From Modestobacter sp. VKM Ac-2982 (GTDB lineage Bacteria; Actinomycetota; Actinomycetes; Mycobacteriales; Geodermatophilaceae), in the NCBI RefSeq assembly GCF_026967935.1, contig NZ_JAPVBL010000001.1:1294678-1358677 (forward strand): a stretch of 64,000 nucleotides of DNA, in the 5' to 3' direction. The position numbers and the translations under genes were made by a program. The notes beneath the pieces were generated by a model. It saw nothing but the letters and a program-made list of their open reading frames with translations. It was not told the DNA's origin and did no database searches. How positions within the stretch are numbered: the first letter of the stretch is position 1; each line of letters opens with the position of its first letter. Positions 1-8,072 of this stretch are shown here, piece by piece.

Positions 1-270
1 GCCCGTACGTGCCCTGGTCGTAGGCCGCCTGCCCCTGCTGTCCCTGCCCGTACTGAGGCTGGCCGTAGGGGTCCTGCCCGTACTGCGGCTGCCCGTACTG
101 GGGCTGCCCGTACTGCGGCTGGCCGTGCTCGGGCTGGCCGTACGGGTCCTGGCCGTGCTGTGGCTGGCCGTACTGACCCTGCCCGTACTGCGGTCGTCCG
201 TACTCGGGCTGGCCGTACGGGTCCTGGCCGTGCTGGGGCTGGCCGTACGGGTCGTGCTCGTCCTGCGGCT
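1..270 (-). repeat. Degenerate in-frame repeat coding for QPQYGQ / QDPYGQ units
   Basis: On the plus strand the unit reads roughly gcccgtactgcggctg, and longer units carry gtcctg. It recurs about 15 times with a period of 15, 18 or 24 nt, always a multiple of three, so the protein frame is kept. It is coding repeat DNA, not a CRISPR array: there are no unique spacers of constant length. Confidence 0.85.
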
Positions 271-418
271 GGCCCGGCTGCTCCCCGGGCTCGGAGCTCT
301 GACCGAAGGCGGTCGAGCCGGTGGACCCGGGAGCCGGGGGCTGCGCTCCGTCCTCCGGCTGCTGGCCGAACGGGGTCGTCTCGTGACGGCCCTGGGCGTC
401 GTCCCGGTCGCTGCTCAT
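1..418 (-). CDS. Gln/Pro/Tyr/Gly-repeat protein, N-terminal part only (runs off left edge)
   Basis: The first 139 residues of a minus-strand protein are present, from an ATG at 418 preceded by a strong GGAGGAG Shine-Dalgarno site about 4 nt upstream. After an acidic/polar start ([10 protein letters not shown]) the protein becomes a low-complexity run of QPQYGQ, QDPYGQ and QPEYGQ units. No membrane segment or catalytic motif is visible before the edge. In actinobacteria such disordered tails usually precede a membrane or septum-associated domain (for example DUF4190-type or RDD proteins), but that domain lies outside the window, so no function can be assigned. It is divergent from serA, separated by about 160 nt. 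Confidence 0.75.
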   Translation of the reverse strand, partial: MSSDRDDAQGRHETTPFGQQPEDGAQPPAPGSTGSTAFGQSSEPGEQPGQPQDEHDPYGQPQHGQDPYGQPEYGRPQYGQGQYGQPQHGQDPYGQPEHGQPQYGQPQYGQPQYGQDPYGQPQYGQGQQGQAAYDQGTYG

Positions 419-564
419 GATCTCCTCCGACGAGGCCGGTGGCACCGGCGCTTCGCCGTCAGCTTGGCGGTGCCGGGAGGGCCGGGCAAGCACGGGGGTC
501 CACCCGTCGTGTCCACCCAGTGGGACCGGTGGACACCGGCGCGTCGCGGGGTCGACGGCGTCCC

Positions 565-570
565 TACGCT
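565..570 (+). promoter_or_regulatory. -10 box (TACGCT) of serA, leaderless start
   Basis: TACGCT ends 8 nt before the GTG at 579, and no convincing Shine-Dalgarno sequence is present. This places the transcription start at or next to the start codon, and it supports GTG 579 over any earlier in-frame start. Confidence 0.5.
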
Positions 571-578
571 GTGGAGCC

Positions 579-2180
579 GTGACCACGACCACGCCCGTCG
601 TCCTGATCGCCGAAGAGCTCGCGCCCAGCGTGTTGGAGGTGCTCGGGGGTGACGTCGAGATCCGGCACGTCGACGGCGCCGACCGGGGTGTCCTGCTGCC
701 CGCGCTGGCCGACGCGTCGGCCGTGCTGATCCGGTCGGCCACCCAGATCGACGCCGAGGCGCTCGCGGCGGCGCCGCAGCTCAAGGTCGTCGCGCGAGCC
801 GGGATCGGCCTGGACAACGTCGACGTCCCCGCGGCCACCGAGCGCGGTGTGCTGGTCGTCAACGCGCCGACCTCCAACATCGTCAGCGCCGCCGAGCACG
901 CCGTCGCACTGCTGCTGGCCGCTGCCCGGCACATCCCGGCCGCCGACGCCTCGCTGCGCGAGGGGAAGTGGGCCCGGTCGAAGTTCACCGGCGTGGAGGT
1001 CACCGAGAAGACCGTCGGCGTCGTCGGGCTGGGTCGGATCGGGGTGCTGGTCGCCCAGCGGCTGGCCGCCTTCGGCGTCACGCTGATCGCCTACGACCCC
1101 TACATCCAGCCCGGCCGGGCCGCCCAGCTCGGCGTCCGCCTGGTGTCCCTGGACGAGCTGCTGCGTGAGTCGGACTTCATCACCGTCCACCTGCCCAAGA
1201 CCCCCGAGACCCTCGGCCTCATCGGTGCCGACCAGCTCGCCGCCACCAAGCGGGGCGTGATCATCGTCAACGCCGCCCGCGGCGGGCTGGTCGACGAGGC
1301 CGCCCTGGCCGAGGCGCTGCAGTCCGGCCAGGTGGGTGCCGCCGGCATCGACGTGTACGCCAAGGAGCCCTGCACCGACAGCCCGCTGTTCGGGCTGCCG
1401 AACGTGGTCGTCACCCCGCACCTGGGCGCCTCCACCACCGAGGCCCAGGACAAGGCCGGCACCGCCGTCGCGCGGAGCGTGCGCCTGGCGCTGCAGGGCG
1501 ACTTCGTGCCCGACGCGGTGAACGTCCAGGCCGGCGGCATCGTCGCCGAGGACGTCCGCCCCGGCCTGCCGCTGGCCGAGAAGCTCGGCCGGGTGTTCAC
1601 CGCGGTCGCCGGTGGGCTCGCCCAGTCGGTGAACGTGGAGGTCCAGGGCAAGATCGCCGAGTTCGACGTCTCGGTCGTCCAGCTCGCGGTGCTCCGTGGC
1701 GTCTTCTCCGACGTCGTCGAGGAGCCGGTCACCTACGTCAACGCGCCGCTCCTGGCCGACCAGCGGGGCCTGGACGTCACGCTGTCCAGCAGCACGGAGA
1801 GCCCGCACTACCGCAACCTGATCACCGTGCGGGGGGCGATGGCCGACGGCACCGAGGTGACCGTCTCCGGCACCCTCTACGGCAAGAACCAGGTGCCCAA
1901 GCTGACCGAGGTCGGTGGCTTCGAGATCGACCTCGCGGCCGACGGCTACCTGCTGTTCTTCGTCTACGCCGACCGCCCCGGCGTCGTCGGCACGGTGGGA
2001 GCCGCCCTCGGGGAGGCCGGGGTCAACATCGCCGGAGCGCAGGTCAGCCGCACCACCCAGGGCGGCGAGGCGCTGATGGCCGTGACCGTCGACAGCCCGG
2101 TCAGCGGCGAGCTGCTGGCCGACATCGGCCAGCGGATCGGCGCCCGGCAGGTCCGGGCCGCCGACCTCAACCCGAACTGA
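579..2180 (+). CDS. serA: D-3-phosphoglycerate dehydrogenase
   Basis: First step of serine synthesis: cytosolic NAD-dependent oxidation of 3-phosphoglycerate to 3-phosphohydroxypyruvate. The 533-residue product matches the long actinobacterial type (about 528-533). It has a split 2-hydroxyacid dehydrogenase domain, the Rossmann loop GLGRIG at 150-155, the catalytic triad R234, E263 and H281 (in NAARGG, KEP and TPHLG), an intervening domain, and a C-terminal ACT domain from about 455 that is probably serine-responsive. An open frame extends upstream to 417, but the TACGCT box just before GTG 579 and the family N-terminus ([10 protein letters not shown]) argue for 579. leuB follows in the same direction after a strong hairpin, so serA is probably its own transcript. 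Confidence 0.96.
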   Translation: MTTTTPVVLIAEELAPSVLEVLGGDVEIRHVDGADRGVLLPALADASAVLIRSATQIDAEALAAAPQLKVVARAGIGLDNVDVPAATERGVLVVNAPTSNIVSAAEHAVALLLAAARHIPAADASLREGKWARSKFTGVEVTEKTVGVVGLGRIGVLVAQRLAAFGVTLIAYDPYIQPGRAAQLGVRLVSLDELLRESDFITVHLPKTPETLGLIGADQLAATKRGVIIVNAARGGLVDEAALAEALQSGQVGAAGIDVYAKEPCTDSPLFGLPNVVVTPHLGASTTEAQDKAGTAVARSVRLALQGDFVPDAVNVQAGGIVAEDVRPGLPLAEKLGRVFTAVAGGLAQSVNVEVQGKIAEFDVSVVQLAVLRGVFSDVVEEPVTYVNAPLLADQRGLDVTLSSSTESPHYRNLITVRGAMADGTEVTVSGTLYGKNQVPKLTEVGGFEIDLAADGYLLFFVYADRPGVVGTVGAALGEAGVNIAGAQVSRTTQGGEALMAVTVDSPVSGELLADIGQRIGARQVRAADLNPN

Positions 2181-2199
2181 CCCACCCCGCACCCAGCGC

Positions 2200-2245
2200 G
2201 ACCACCGGCCGCGCCGTCCCACGAGGACGGCGCGGCCTCGTGGTC
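2200..2245 (+). terminator. Long GC hairpin after serA
   Basis: A perfect 13-bp stem (2207-2219 with 2225-2237, loop CACGA) is extended by GACCAC/GTGGTC (2200-2205 with 2240-2245) after a small bulge. There is no U tract, which is common for actinobacterial terminators. Confidence 0.7.
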
Positions 2246-2302
2246 CCCGGGGCGATCCGGCGGGTGCGGGTGGCGGGTGTGAGGCCGGGGCCGGGCGCCC
2301 AC

Positions 2303-2308
2303 TAACCT
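2303..2308 (+). promoter_or_regulatory. -10 box (TAACCT) of leuB, leaderless start
   Basis: TAACCT lies 8 nt before the leuB ATG and no Shine-Dalgarno sequence is present, which is the usual picture for an actinobacterial leaderless mRNA. Confidence 0.5.
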
Positions 2309-2316
2309 CTGGCCTC

Positions 2317-3336
2317 ATGCGCCTGGCAGTGGTACCCGGAGACGGCATCGGTCCCGAGGTGGTGGCCGAGGGCCTCAAGGTCCTGGGCGCGGTCGCCCCG
2401 GACATCGAGAGCACCCCCTACGACCTGGGAGCCGCCCGCTGGCACCGCACCGGTGAGCTGCTGCCGGACTCGGTGCTGGAGGAGCTGCGCCAGCACGACG
2501 CGATCCTGCTCGGCGCCGTCGGTGACCCGGGTGTGCCCAGCGGCATCCTGGAACGCGGGCTGCTGCTCAAGCTGCGCTTCGAGCTCGACCACCACGTCAA
2601 CCTCCGCCCGGCCCGGCTGTTCGACGGTGTGCGCAGCCCGCTGGCCGAGCCCGGCGAGATCGACATGCTCTGCGTGCGCGAGGGCACCGAGGGCCCCTAC
2701 GTCGGCAACGGCGGCGTGCTGCGGCGGGACACCCCGCACGAGGTCGCCACCGAGGTCAGCCTGAACACCGCCTTCGGCGTGGAGCGCGTCGTCCGGTACG
2801 CCTTCGAGCGGGCGGTCGCCCGGCCGCGCAAGCACCTCACGCTGATCCACAAGACCAACGTGCTCACCCACGCGGGCTCGCTGTGGTCGCGCACCGTCGA
2901 GGAGCTCTCCGCCGAGTTCCCCGAGGTCAGCGTGGCCTACCAGCACGTCGACGCCGCGGCGATGTTCTTCATCACCGACCCGGGCCGCTACGACGTCATC
3001 GTCACCGACAACCTCTTCGGCGACATCGTCACCGACGTGGCCGCCGCCGTCACCGGGGGGATCGGGCTGGCCGCCAGCGGCAACCTGGACGTGTCGGGGA
3101 CCAACCCGAGCATGTTCGAGCCGGTGCACGGCTCCGCGCCGGACATCGCCGGGCAGGGCATCGCCGACCCGACGGCGACCGTGCTGTCGGTCGGGCTGCT
3201 GCTGGAGCACCTGGGCCGGCCCGAGCTGGCCAAGAAGGTCAACGCGGCGGTCGCCTTCGACCTCTCGACCCGGGACCCGAAGGCGCCGATCCGCACCACC
3301 GAGATCGGCGACCGGCTGGCCGCACTGTCCGGCTGA
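2317..3336 (+). CDS. leuB: 3-isopropylmalate dehydrogenase
   Basis: Oxidative decarboxylation of 3-isopropylmalate to 2-oxoisocaproate (via 2-isopropyl-3-oxosuccinate) in leucine synthesis, with NAD and Mg/Mn. The 339-residue protein has the family start ([10 protein letters not shown]), the substrate arginines (LRPARL), the HKTNV segment and the metal-binding aspartates in [12 protein letters not shown]. The NAD loop GSAPDIAG is near residue 275. leuC and leuD, which make its substrate, lie about 16 kb away in the window rather than adjacent, so the leucine genes are dispersed. Confidence 0.96.
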   Translation: MRLAVVPGDGIGPEVVAEGLKVLGAVAPDIESTPYDLGAARWHRTGELLPDSVLEELRQHDAILLGAVGDPGVPSGILERGLLLKLRFELDHHVNLRPARLFDGVRSPLAEPGEIDMLCVREGTEGPYVGNGGVLRRDTPHEVATEVSLNTAFGVERVVRYAFERAVARPRKHLTLIHKTNVLTHAGSLWSRTVEELSAEFPEVSVAYQHVDAAAMFFITDPGRYDVIVTDNLFGDIVTDVAAAVTGGIGLAASGNLDVSGTNPSMFEPVHGSAPDIAGQGIADPTATVLSVGLLLEHLGRPELAKKVNAAVAFDLSTRDPKAPIRTTEIGDRLAALSG

Positions 3337-3402
3337 CGACCCGGCGGGGCGCGGCCTGCTCGCCGCGGCCACGAAGGGGTGTCCGCCGGCCGGTCCCGCC
3401 GC

Positions 3403-3408
3403 TACCGT
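3403..3408 (+). promoter_or_regulatory. -10 box (TACCGT) before the MDR gene, leaderless start
   Basis: TACCGT is followed by 7 nt and then the GTG at 3416, without a Shine-Dalgarno site. Confidence 0.45.
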
Positions 3409-3415
3409 CACCGCC

Positions 3416-4381
3416 GTGCTGGCTGCGGTGCGCGAACGCTATGGCCCGCCGGAGCTCGTCCGGGTCGCCGAGGTGCCGACGCCGGTCGCCGGCCCCGGCG
3501 AGCTGCTGGTGCGGGTGCGCTGCACCACGGTCAACCGCACGGACTCCGCGTACCGGGCCGGCACCCCCAGGCTGACCCGGCTGCTCACCGGGGTGCCCCG
3601 TCCGCGCGCGACCGTGCTGGGCACGGAGTTCGCCGGTGAGGTCGTGGCCGTGGGGGCCGGTGTGCCGGACAGCTGGGTCGGGGAGCGGGTGTTCGGCTAC
3701 GTCGAGGGACGGTTCGGTGCGCACGCGGAGTTCCTGACCGTCCCCGCCGACGGTTTCCTCTCCCGGGTGCCCGACGGCGTCCCCGACGACGTCGCCGCGG
3801 CGGCCACCGAGGGCGCGCACTACGCGGTGGCGGTGTTGTGCCGGGCCCGGATCGAGCCCGGCGAGGACGTCCTGGTGTACGGCGCCACCGGGGCGATCGG
3901 CTCGGCCACGGTCCAGCTGCTGCGCGTCCTCGGCGCGCACGTCACCGCCGTCTGCGACGGGTCCCGGGCCGACCTGGTCCGGGGGCTGGGCGCCGAGCGG
4001 GTCATCGACCGCACGACCGAGGAGTTCCTCGCCGACCCGCACCGCTACGACGTGGTCGTGGACGCCGTGGGGAAGACCTCCTTCCGCCGGTGCCGTCGGC
4101 TCCTGCGACCCCGTGGCCGCTTCGTCTCCACCGACCTGGGCCGGTTCTGGCAGAACCCGGTGCTGGCCCTGGTCACGCCGCTCTCCCGTGGGCGCCGGGT
4201 CGTCTTCCCGGTCCCGCTCCAGGACCCAGCCCTCCCCGCCCACCTGCGGGACCTGCTGGCCTCCGGCGAGCTCCGGCCGGTCCTCGATGAACGTCGTTGG
4301 CCGCTGTCCGGGATCGTCGAGGCCTACCGGTACGTCGACAGCGGGCAGAAGACCGGCAGCGTGGTCGTCGACGTGGGGTGA
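3416..4381 (+). CDS. Medium-chain NAD(P)-dependent alcohol dehydrogenase / quinone oxidoreductase family
   Basis: A 321-residue zinc-independent MDR protein. The N-terminal GroES-like catalytic fold spans about 1-125, with GPGELLVRV and TEFAGEVVAVG. The Rossmann domain has the nucleotide loop GATGAIG at 156-162, followed by the C-terminal substrate region. The four structural-zinc cysteines of classical alcohol dehydrogenases are absent, which fits the QOR/reticulon-4-interacting-protein branch. It would reduce an unknown enone, quinone or aldehyde with NAD(P)H in the cytosol. It sits alone between leuB and cimA, and nothing in the context identifies the substrate. Confidence 0.85.
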   Translation: MLAAVRERYGPPELVRVAEVPTPVAGPGELLVRVRCTTVNRTDSAYRAGTPRLTRLLTGVPRPRATVLGTEFAGEVVAVGAGVPDSWVGERVFGYVEGRFGAHAEFLTVPADGFLSRVPDGVPDDVAAAATEGAHYAVAVLCRARIEPGEDVLVYGATGAIGSATVQLLRVLGAHVTAVCDGSRADLVRGLGAERVIDRTTEEFLADPHRYDVVVDAVGKTSFRRCRRLLRPRGRFVSTDLGRFWQNPVLALVTPLSRGRRVVFPVPLQDPALPAHLRDLLASGELRPVLDERRWPLSGIVEAYRYVDSGQKTGSVVVDVG

Positions 4382-4422
4382 CCGCGCGCTCCCGGCGTCC
4401 CAGGGCGTGAGACGGCGGTTCC

Positions 4423-4488
4423 ATGACGCACGCCCGCCGTGCTTCACTGGTGGTGATGGACGCCACCCGCACGATCATCATCAGCTAG
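4423..4488 (+). CDS. Ile-rich leader peptide upstream of cimA
   Basis: The short ORF ends in Ile-Ile-Ile-Ser-stop (ATC ATC ATC AGC TAG, 4474-4488). Two in-frame starts are possible: ATG 4423 (21 residues) and ATG 4456 (10 residues, MDATRTIIIS, with GGTGGT just upstream). The stop codon abuts a 10-bp hairpin, and an intrinsic terminator follows before the isoleucine-pathway gene cimA. By analogy with branched-chain amino-acid leaders, ribosomes stalling at the three Ile codons when Ile-tRNA is scarce would alter the downstream folding and let transcription continue. It is too short to judge by coding statistics; the case rests on codon content and layout. Confidence 0.75.
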   Translation: MTHARRASLVVMDATRTIIIS

Positions 4489-4543
4489 CGCGCAGTCACC
4501 TCCCCGGACTGCGCGCAACCTCCCGTACCCCGGGAGGTTTTTT
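4488..4543 (+). terminator. Attenuator: pause hairpin plus intrinsic terminator of the cimA leader
   Basis: Hairpin 1 pairs GCGCGCAGTC (4488-4497) with GACTGCGCGC (4507-4516) and overlaps the leader stop codon. Hairpin 2 is AACCTCCCG (4517-4525) with CGGGAGGTT (4531-4539), 9 bp, running into six Ts (4538-4543), one of the few U-tract terminators here. The loop of hairpin 1 (ACCTCCC, 4498-4504) duplicates the 5' arm of the terminator, so it could compete for the 3' arm GGGAGGT when hairpin 1 is opened. Confidence 0.8.
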
Positions 4544-4582
4544 CGTGTCTGGGCCCAGTACCGAACCGACCCGGGAGACACC

Positions 4583-6199
4583 GTGGCCACGCACCCCGCC
4601 ACCGAGCTCGACCTCGACCCGACCGACTTCCACGTCTTCGACACGACCCTGCGCGACGGCGCCCAGCGCGAGGGCGTGAGCTGGTCCGTCGCGGACAAGC
4701 TCGCCGTCGCCCGGCTCCTCGACGAGATCGGGGTCGGCTTCATCGAGGGCGGCTGGCCGGGGGCGCTGCCCAAGGACACCGAGTTCTTCGCCCGGGCGCG
4801 CACCGAGCTGGACCTGCGGCACGCGCAGCTGGTGGCCTTCGGCGCCACCCGCAAGGTCGGCGTCCGGGTCGAGGACGACCCCCAGGTGCGTGCGCTGCTG
4901 GACGCGCAGACCCCGGTGGTGTGCCTGGTGGCCAAGTCCGACGTGCGGCACGTGCGCGAGGCGCTGCGCACCACGCCCGAGGAGAACCTGGCGATGGTCG
5001 CCGACACCGTCGCCTTCCTGGTCGGGCACGGACGGCGGGTGTTCGTCGACTGCGAGCACTTCTTCGACGGCTACGCCGCCGACCCCGACCACGGCGTCGC
5101 GGTGCTGGAGGCCGCCTTCGCCGCCGGCGCCGAGGTGGGCGTGCTCTGCGACACCAACGGCGGGATGCTGCCGATGGGCGTGGGCCGGGTGGTCGCCGAC
5201 GTCCGTGCGCGGACCACCGGGAAGCTCGGCATCCACTGCCAGGACGACACCGGGTGCGCGGTGGCCAACAGCCTGGCCGCCGTCGAGGCCGGCGTGACGC
5301 ACGTCCAGGGCACCGCCAACGGCTACGGCGAGCGGGCCGGCAACGCGGACACGTTCGCGCTGATCGGCAACCTGGTCACCAAGATGGGGCTGCCGGTGGT
5401 GCCGGCCGAGTGCCTGCCCGAGCTGAAGCGGGTCAGCCACGCCATCGCGGAGCTGGCCAACATCGCCCCGGACGACCACCAGCCGTTCGTCGGCGCCTCG
5501 GCCTTCGCGCACAAGGCCGGCCTGCACGCCAGCGCCATCAAGGTGCGCCCGGAGCTGTACAACCACCTGGACCCGGCCGTCGTCGGCAACGACATGCGCA
5601 TCCTGGTCACCGAGATGGCCGGGCGGGCCTCGATCGAGCTCAAGGGGCGCGAGCTGGGGGTGGACCTGGCCGGGCAGGCCGACGCCATCGGCCGGGTGGT
5701 CGACCAGGTCAAGGTGCTGGAGGCCGACGGGTGGTCCTTCGAGGCCGCCGACGCCTCCTTCGAGCTGCTGCTGCGCGCCGAGCTGCCCGGGGCCCCGGCG
5801 CCGCTGTTCGAGCTGGAGAGCTACCGGACCTCCGTCGAGCACTGGGGGAACGGGGTGGTCGTCAGCGAGGCCACCGTCAAGGTGCACGTGCCGAAGGAGG
5901 ACGGGACGACGGAGCGGGTGATCAGCACCGGCGAGGGCAACGGCCCGGTCAACGCGCTGGACAACGCGCTGCGGCAGGCCCTGGTCAGCCGGTACCCGCA
6001 CCTGGCCGACGTCTCGCTGGCCGACTACAAGGTGCGCATCCTGGGCTGGAACGGCGGCACCAGCGCCACCACCCGGGTGCTCGTCGACAGCACCGACGGG
6101 GTGGGGGAGTGGACCACCGTCGGGGTGCACGACAACATCGTCGAGGCCTCCTGGCACGCCTTGGTCGACGCCTTCACCTATGCGGTGCGGCGCCGCTGA
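4583..6199 (+). CDS. cimA: Citramalate synthase
   Basis: Condenses pyruvate and acetyl-CoA to (R)-citramalate, the entry to the threonine-independent route to 2-oxobutyrate and isoleucine. The 538-residue protein has the LeuA/HMGL TIM-barrel signature DTTLRDGAQ at 20-28, the metal histidine segment HCQDDTGCAVAN, the GTANGYGERAGN motif, and a C-terminal LeuA dimer/allosteric domain from about 420. Length and the EGGWPG segment fit the CimA branch rather than 2-isopropylmalate synthase. GTG 4583 has GGGAG 5 nt upstream. The Ile-coding leader and attenuator directly upstream independently support an isoleucine-pathway role. Confidence 0.93.
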   Translation: MATHPATELDLDPTDFHVFDTTLRDGAQREGVSWSVADKLAVARLLDEIGVGFIEGGWPGALPKDTEFFARARTELDLRHAQLVAFGATRKVGVRVEDDPQVRALLDAQTPVVCLVAKSDVRHVREALRTTPEENLAMVADTVAFLVGHGRRVFVDCEHFFDGYAADPDHGVAVLEAAFAAGAEVGVLCDTNGGMLPMGVGRVVADVRARTTGKLGIHCQDDTGCAVANSLAAVEAGVTHVQGTANGYGERAGNADTFALIGNLVTKMGLPVVPAECLPELKRVSHAIAELANIAPDDHQPFVGASAFAHKAGLHASAIKVRPELYNHLDPAVVGNDMRILVTEMAGRASIELKGRELGVDLAGQADAIGRVVDQVKVLEADGWSFEAADASFELLLRAELPGAPAPLFELESYRTSVEHWGNGVVVSEATVKVHVPKEDGTTERVISTGEGNGPVNALDNALRQALVSRYPHLADVSLADYKVRILGWNGGTSATTRVLVDSTDGVGEWTTVGVHDNIVEASWHALVDAFTYAVRRR

Positions 6200-6208
6200 G
6201 GGACCCGG

Positions 6209-7015
6209 TCAGCCGGGGCTGCGGCGCAGGTCCAGCTCGATCTCCCGGGCGGCGGCCTGCAGCGCGGGCAACAGGTCGTCGCGGACCGCGTCCGGGGTGC
6301 TGTGCCGGGCGGAGGCAGAGATGTTCATCGCCGCGAGCACGGCGCCGTCACCGTCCCGCACGGGCACCGCGATCGAGCGCAGCCCCTCCTCGAGCTCCTG
6401 GTCCACCAGCGCCCATCCCCGGTCGCGGGCCTCGGCAAGCGCCCGGCGGAGCCGGTCGGGCTCGGTGACGGTGAACCGGGTCAGTGCGGTCAGCTGTGCG
6501 GTCCGCAGGTAGCGCTCACGGTCGGCCTCCGGCTGGGCGGCCAGCAGCACCCGCCCCATCGAGGTCGCGTGAGCCGGGAACCGGGTGCCGACGTTGATGG
6601 CGACGGTCATGATCCGCTTGGTCGGCACCCGGGTGACGTAGACGATGTCGTCGCCGTCCAGCACCGACAGCGAGCACGACTCGTGCACCTCGGCGGCCAG
6701 CTGCTCCATGTGCGGGCGGGCGACCTCGGGCAGGGACAGCCCGGACAGGTAGGCGTAGCCGAGCTCCAGCACCCGCGGACGCAGCTCGAACAGCCGGCCG
6801 GCGGAGCGGACGTACCCCAGCTCGACCAGGGTGAGCAGGAACCGGCGGGCAGCCGCCCGGGTGAGCCCGGTCTCCCGGGCGACCTCGCTGAGGGTCAGCC
6901 GGGTGTGCTCGGCGTCGAAGGCCCGGATGACGGCGAGTCCGCGCGCCAGTGACTGGACGAAGGCCTCCGGTCGCTCGCTGCCGCCCTCGCCGTCGGCGGG
7001 TGCCATCGCGTCCAT
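6209..7015 (-). CDS. IclR-family transcriptional regulator (PcaR/PcaU/PobR-like)
   Basis: A 268-residue regulator with an N-terminal winged helix-turn-helix (about 22-85, LTLSEVARETGLTRAAARRFL) and the C-terminal IclR effector domain (about 95-260), resembling the beta-ketoadipate regulators. ATG 7015 has GGGAGGAG upstream; a second ATG at 7006 is possible. It is divergent from the ABC importer and decarboxylase operon, and three GTTC-type half-sites overlap that operon's -10 box, so it most likely controls the operon and perhaps itself. The effector is probably the imported aromatic or 2-oxo acid, which is inference. It converges on cimA with only 9 nt between stops. Confidence 0.9.
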   Translation of the reverse strand: MDAMAPADGEGGSERPEAFVQSLARGLAVIRAFDAEHTRLTLSEVARETGLTRAAARRFLLTLVELGYVRSAGRLFELRPRVLELGYAYLSGLSLPEVARPHMEQLAAEVHESCSLSVLDGDDIVYVTRVPTKRIMTVAINVGTRFPAHATSMGRVLLAAQPEADRERYLRTAQLTALTRFTVTEPDRLRRALAEARDRGWALVDQELEEGLRSIAVPVRDGDGAVLAAMNISASARHSTPDAVRDDLLPALQAAAREIELDLRRSPG

Positions 7016-7069
7016 CGAACTCCTCCCGGGCGGCTGCCTCGGCGCCCGATCACGGTTCCAGCACGAGCG

Positions 7070-7098
7070 TTGACGTGACTGGCCTCACGACCTACGTT
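7070..7098 (+). promoter_or_regulatory. Consensus-like promoter of the ABC importer operon
   Basis: TTGACG (7070-7075), a 17-nt spacer, then TACGTT (7093-7098). This is the best -35/-10 pair I found in the window. The inferred start near 7105 leaves a leader of about 105 nt before the first small ORF. Confidence 0.65.
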
Positions 7099-7118
7099 CT
7101 CCACCTGAACGCATGTTC
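7095..7118. promoter_or_regulatory. Probable IclR operator with three half-sites
   Basis: CGTTC (7095-7099) and GAACG (7107-7111) form an inverted repeat with a 7-nt spacer. GTTC (7115-7118) adds a third half-site, forming GAAC-N4-GTTC with the second. Regulators of the PcaU type are known to bind an inverted repeat plus an extra repeat. The site overlaps the -10 and start region of the promoter, so repression is the simplest reading. Confidence 0.5.
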
Positions 7119-7211
7119 GGATGCCGCACACCGTAGCGGGATCCCGGTGGACTGCCACCCGTCGGCGGACAGGTTCGACCACTCGCCCTCACCGTGGAGG
7201 ACAGGGACCTG

Positions 7212-7241
7212 ATGCACCTGCTCACCCAGGCAGCGCCATGA
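7212..7241 (+). CDS. Nine-residue upstream ORF coupled to the permease gene
   Basis: ATG CAC CTG CTC ACC CAG GCA GCG CCA TGA encodes MHLLTQAAP. It has GGAGG and AGGGA upstream (about 7197-7207), a better ribosome site than the permease itself has. Its stop overlaps the permease start as ATGA (7238-7241), so it probably feeds ribosomes into the permease gene. No function of the peptide itself can be claimed. Confidence 0.45.
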   Translation: MHLLTQAAP

Positions 7242-8071
7242 GCACGACGGAGGTGCGCCCCGCCCGCGCGGGTGCCGAGCCGGTCCGCCGGCGCCGTCCC
7301 GAACTCCCGTCGGCGGTCCTCGGCCTGGGCGGGCTGGTCGGGTTCGCCGCGCTGCTCGAGCTGCTGCCCCGCACCGGCATCGTCTCGGCCGAGTACTTCC
7401 CGCCGTTCAGCGAGATGGTCCGAGCACTGGTGGAGGCGGCCGGCACCGACCGCTTCTGGGCCGCGACCGCGGAGACGGTCCAGGCGTGGGGGATCGGGCT
7501 CGGGATCGCGCTGGTCGCCGGCATCGGCCTGGGCCTGCTGATCGGCAGCGTCGAGCTGCTGCGCCGGTTCACCGCCTCGACGATCGAGTTCCTGCGGCCG
7601 GTGCCGTCGGTGGCGCTGATCCCGCTGGCGGTGCTGCTGCTGGGCCTGGGCCTGCAGTCGACGCTGCTGCTGGTGGTCTACGCCTCGTTCTGGCAGATCC
7701 TGATCCAGGTGATCTACGGGGTGCAGGACGTCGACCCGGTGGCGCGGGAGACGGCGCGGTCCTACCACCTGGGGCGCTGGGCCCGGGTCCGGTACCTGAT
7801 CTGGCCGACCGCGCTGCCGTACGTGATGACCGGCGTGCGGCTGGGTGCGGCGGTCGCCCTGATCCTGGCCGTGACCGCCGGCCTGGTGGGCATCGGCACC
7901 GGGCTCGGTGCGGAGATCGCGCTGGCCCAGTCGTCCAACGCCGTCCCGCTGGTGTACGGCCTGGTCATCTTCACCGGCCTGCTCGGCGTGGTGGTCAACC
8001 TGGCAGCCCGTGCGCTGGAGCGCCGGACGCTGGCGTGGCACTCGTCGGTGCGCGCGGACGTGGGGGGCTGA
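7238..8071 (+). CDS. ABC transporter permease (SsuC/TauC-type)
   Basis: A 277-residue inner-membrane permease of the nitrate/sulfonate/taurine importer family. About six hydrophobic segments are visible after a basic, polar N-terminus. The cytoplasmic EAA coupling loop lies around 170-195 (ETARSYHLGRWARVRYL), where the ATPase docks. ATG 7238 is chosen because it gives the family N-terminus and overlaps the upstream mini-ORF stop; the frame stays open further 5' without a ribosome site. First transporter gene of the five-gene operon; the next permease starts 1 nt after its stop. Confidence 0.9.
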   Translation: MSTTEVRPARAGAEPVRRRRPELPSAVLGLGGLVGFAALLELLPRTGIVSAEYFPPFSEMVRALVEAAGTDRFWAATAETVQAWGIGLGIALVAGIGLGLLIGSVELLRRFTASTIEFLRPVPSVALIPLAVLLLGLGLQSTLLLVVYASFWQILIQVIYGVQDVDPVARETARSYHLGRWARVRYLIWPTALPYVMTGVRLGAAVALILAVTAGLVGIGTGLGAEIALAQSSNAVPLVYGLVIFTGLLGVVVNLAARALERRTLAWHSSVRADVGG

Positions 8072-8072
8072 C

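Noticed and set aside
1..270. CRISPR-like array
   Set aside because: Repeats are directly adjacent, keep a reading frame and encode QPQYGQ units; there are no unique spacers.
564..2414. 616-codon open frame antisense to serA
   Set aside because: Shadow of high GC3 coding sequence. serA is unambiguous on the other strand, and the antisense translation is low-complexity with no domain.
4173..4481. Minus-strand ORFs across the cimA leader
   Set aside because: They would encode basic, domain-free proteins and are antisense to the attenuator and to the end of the dehydrogenase gene.
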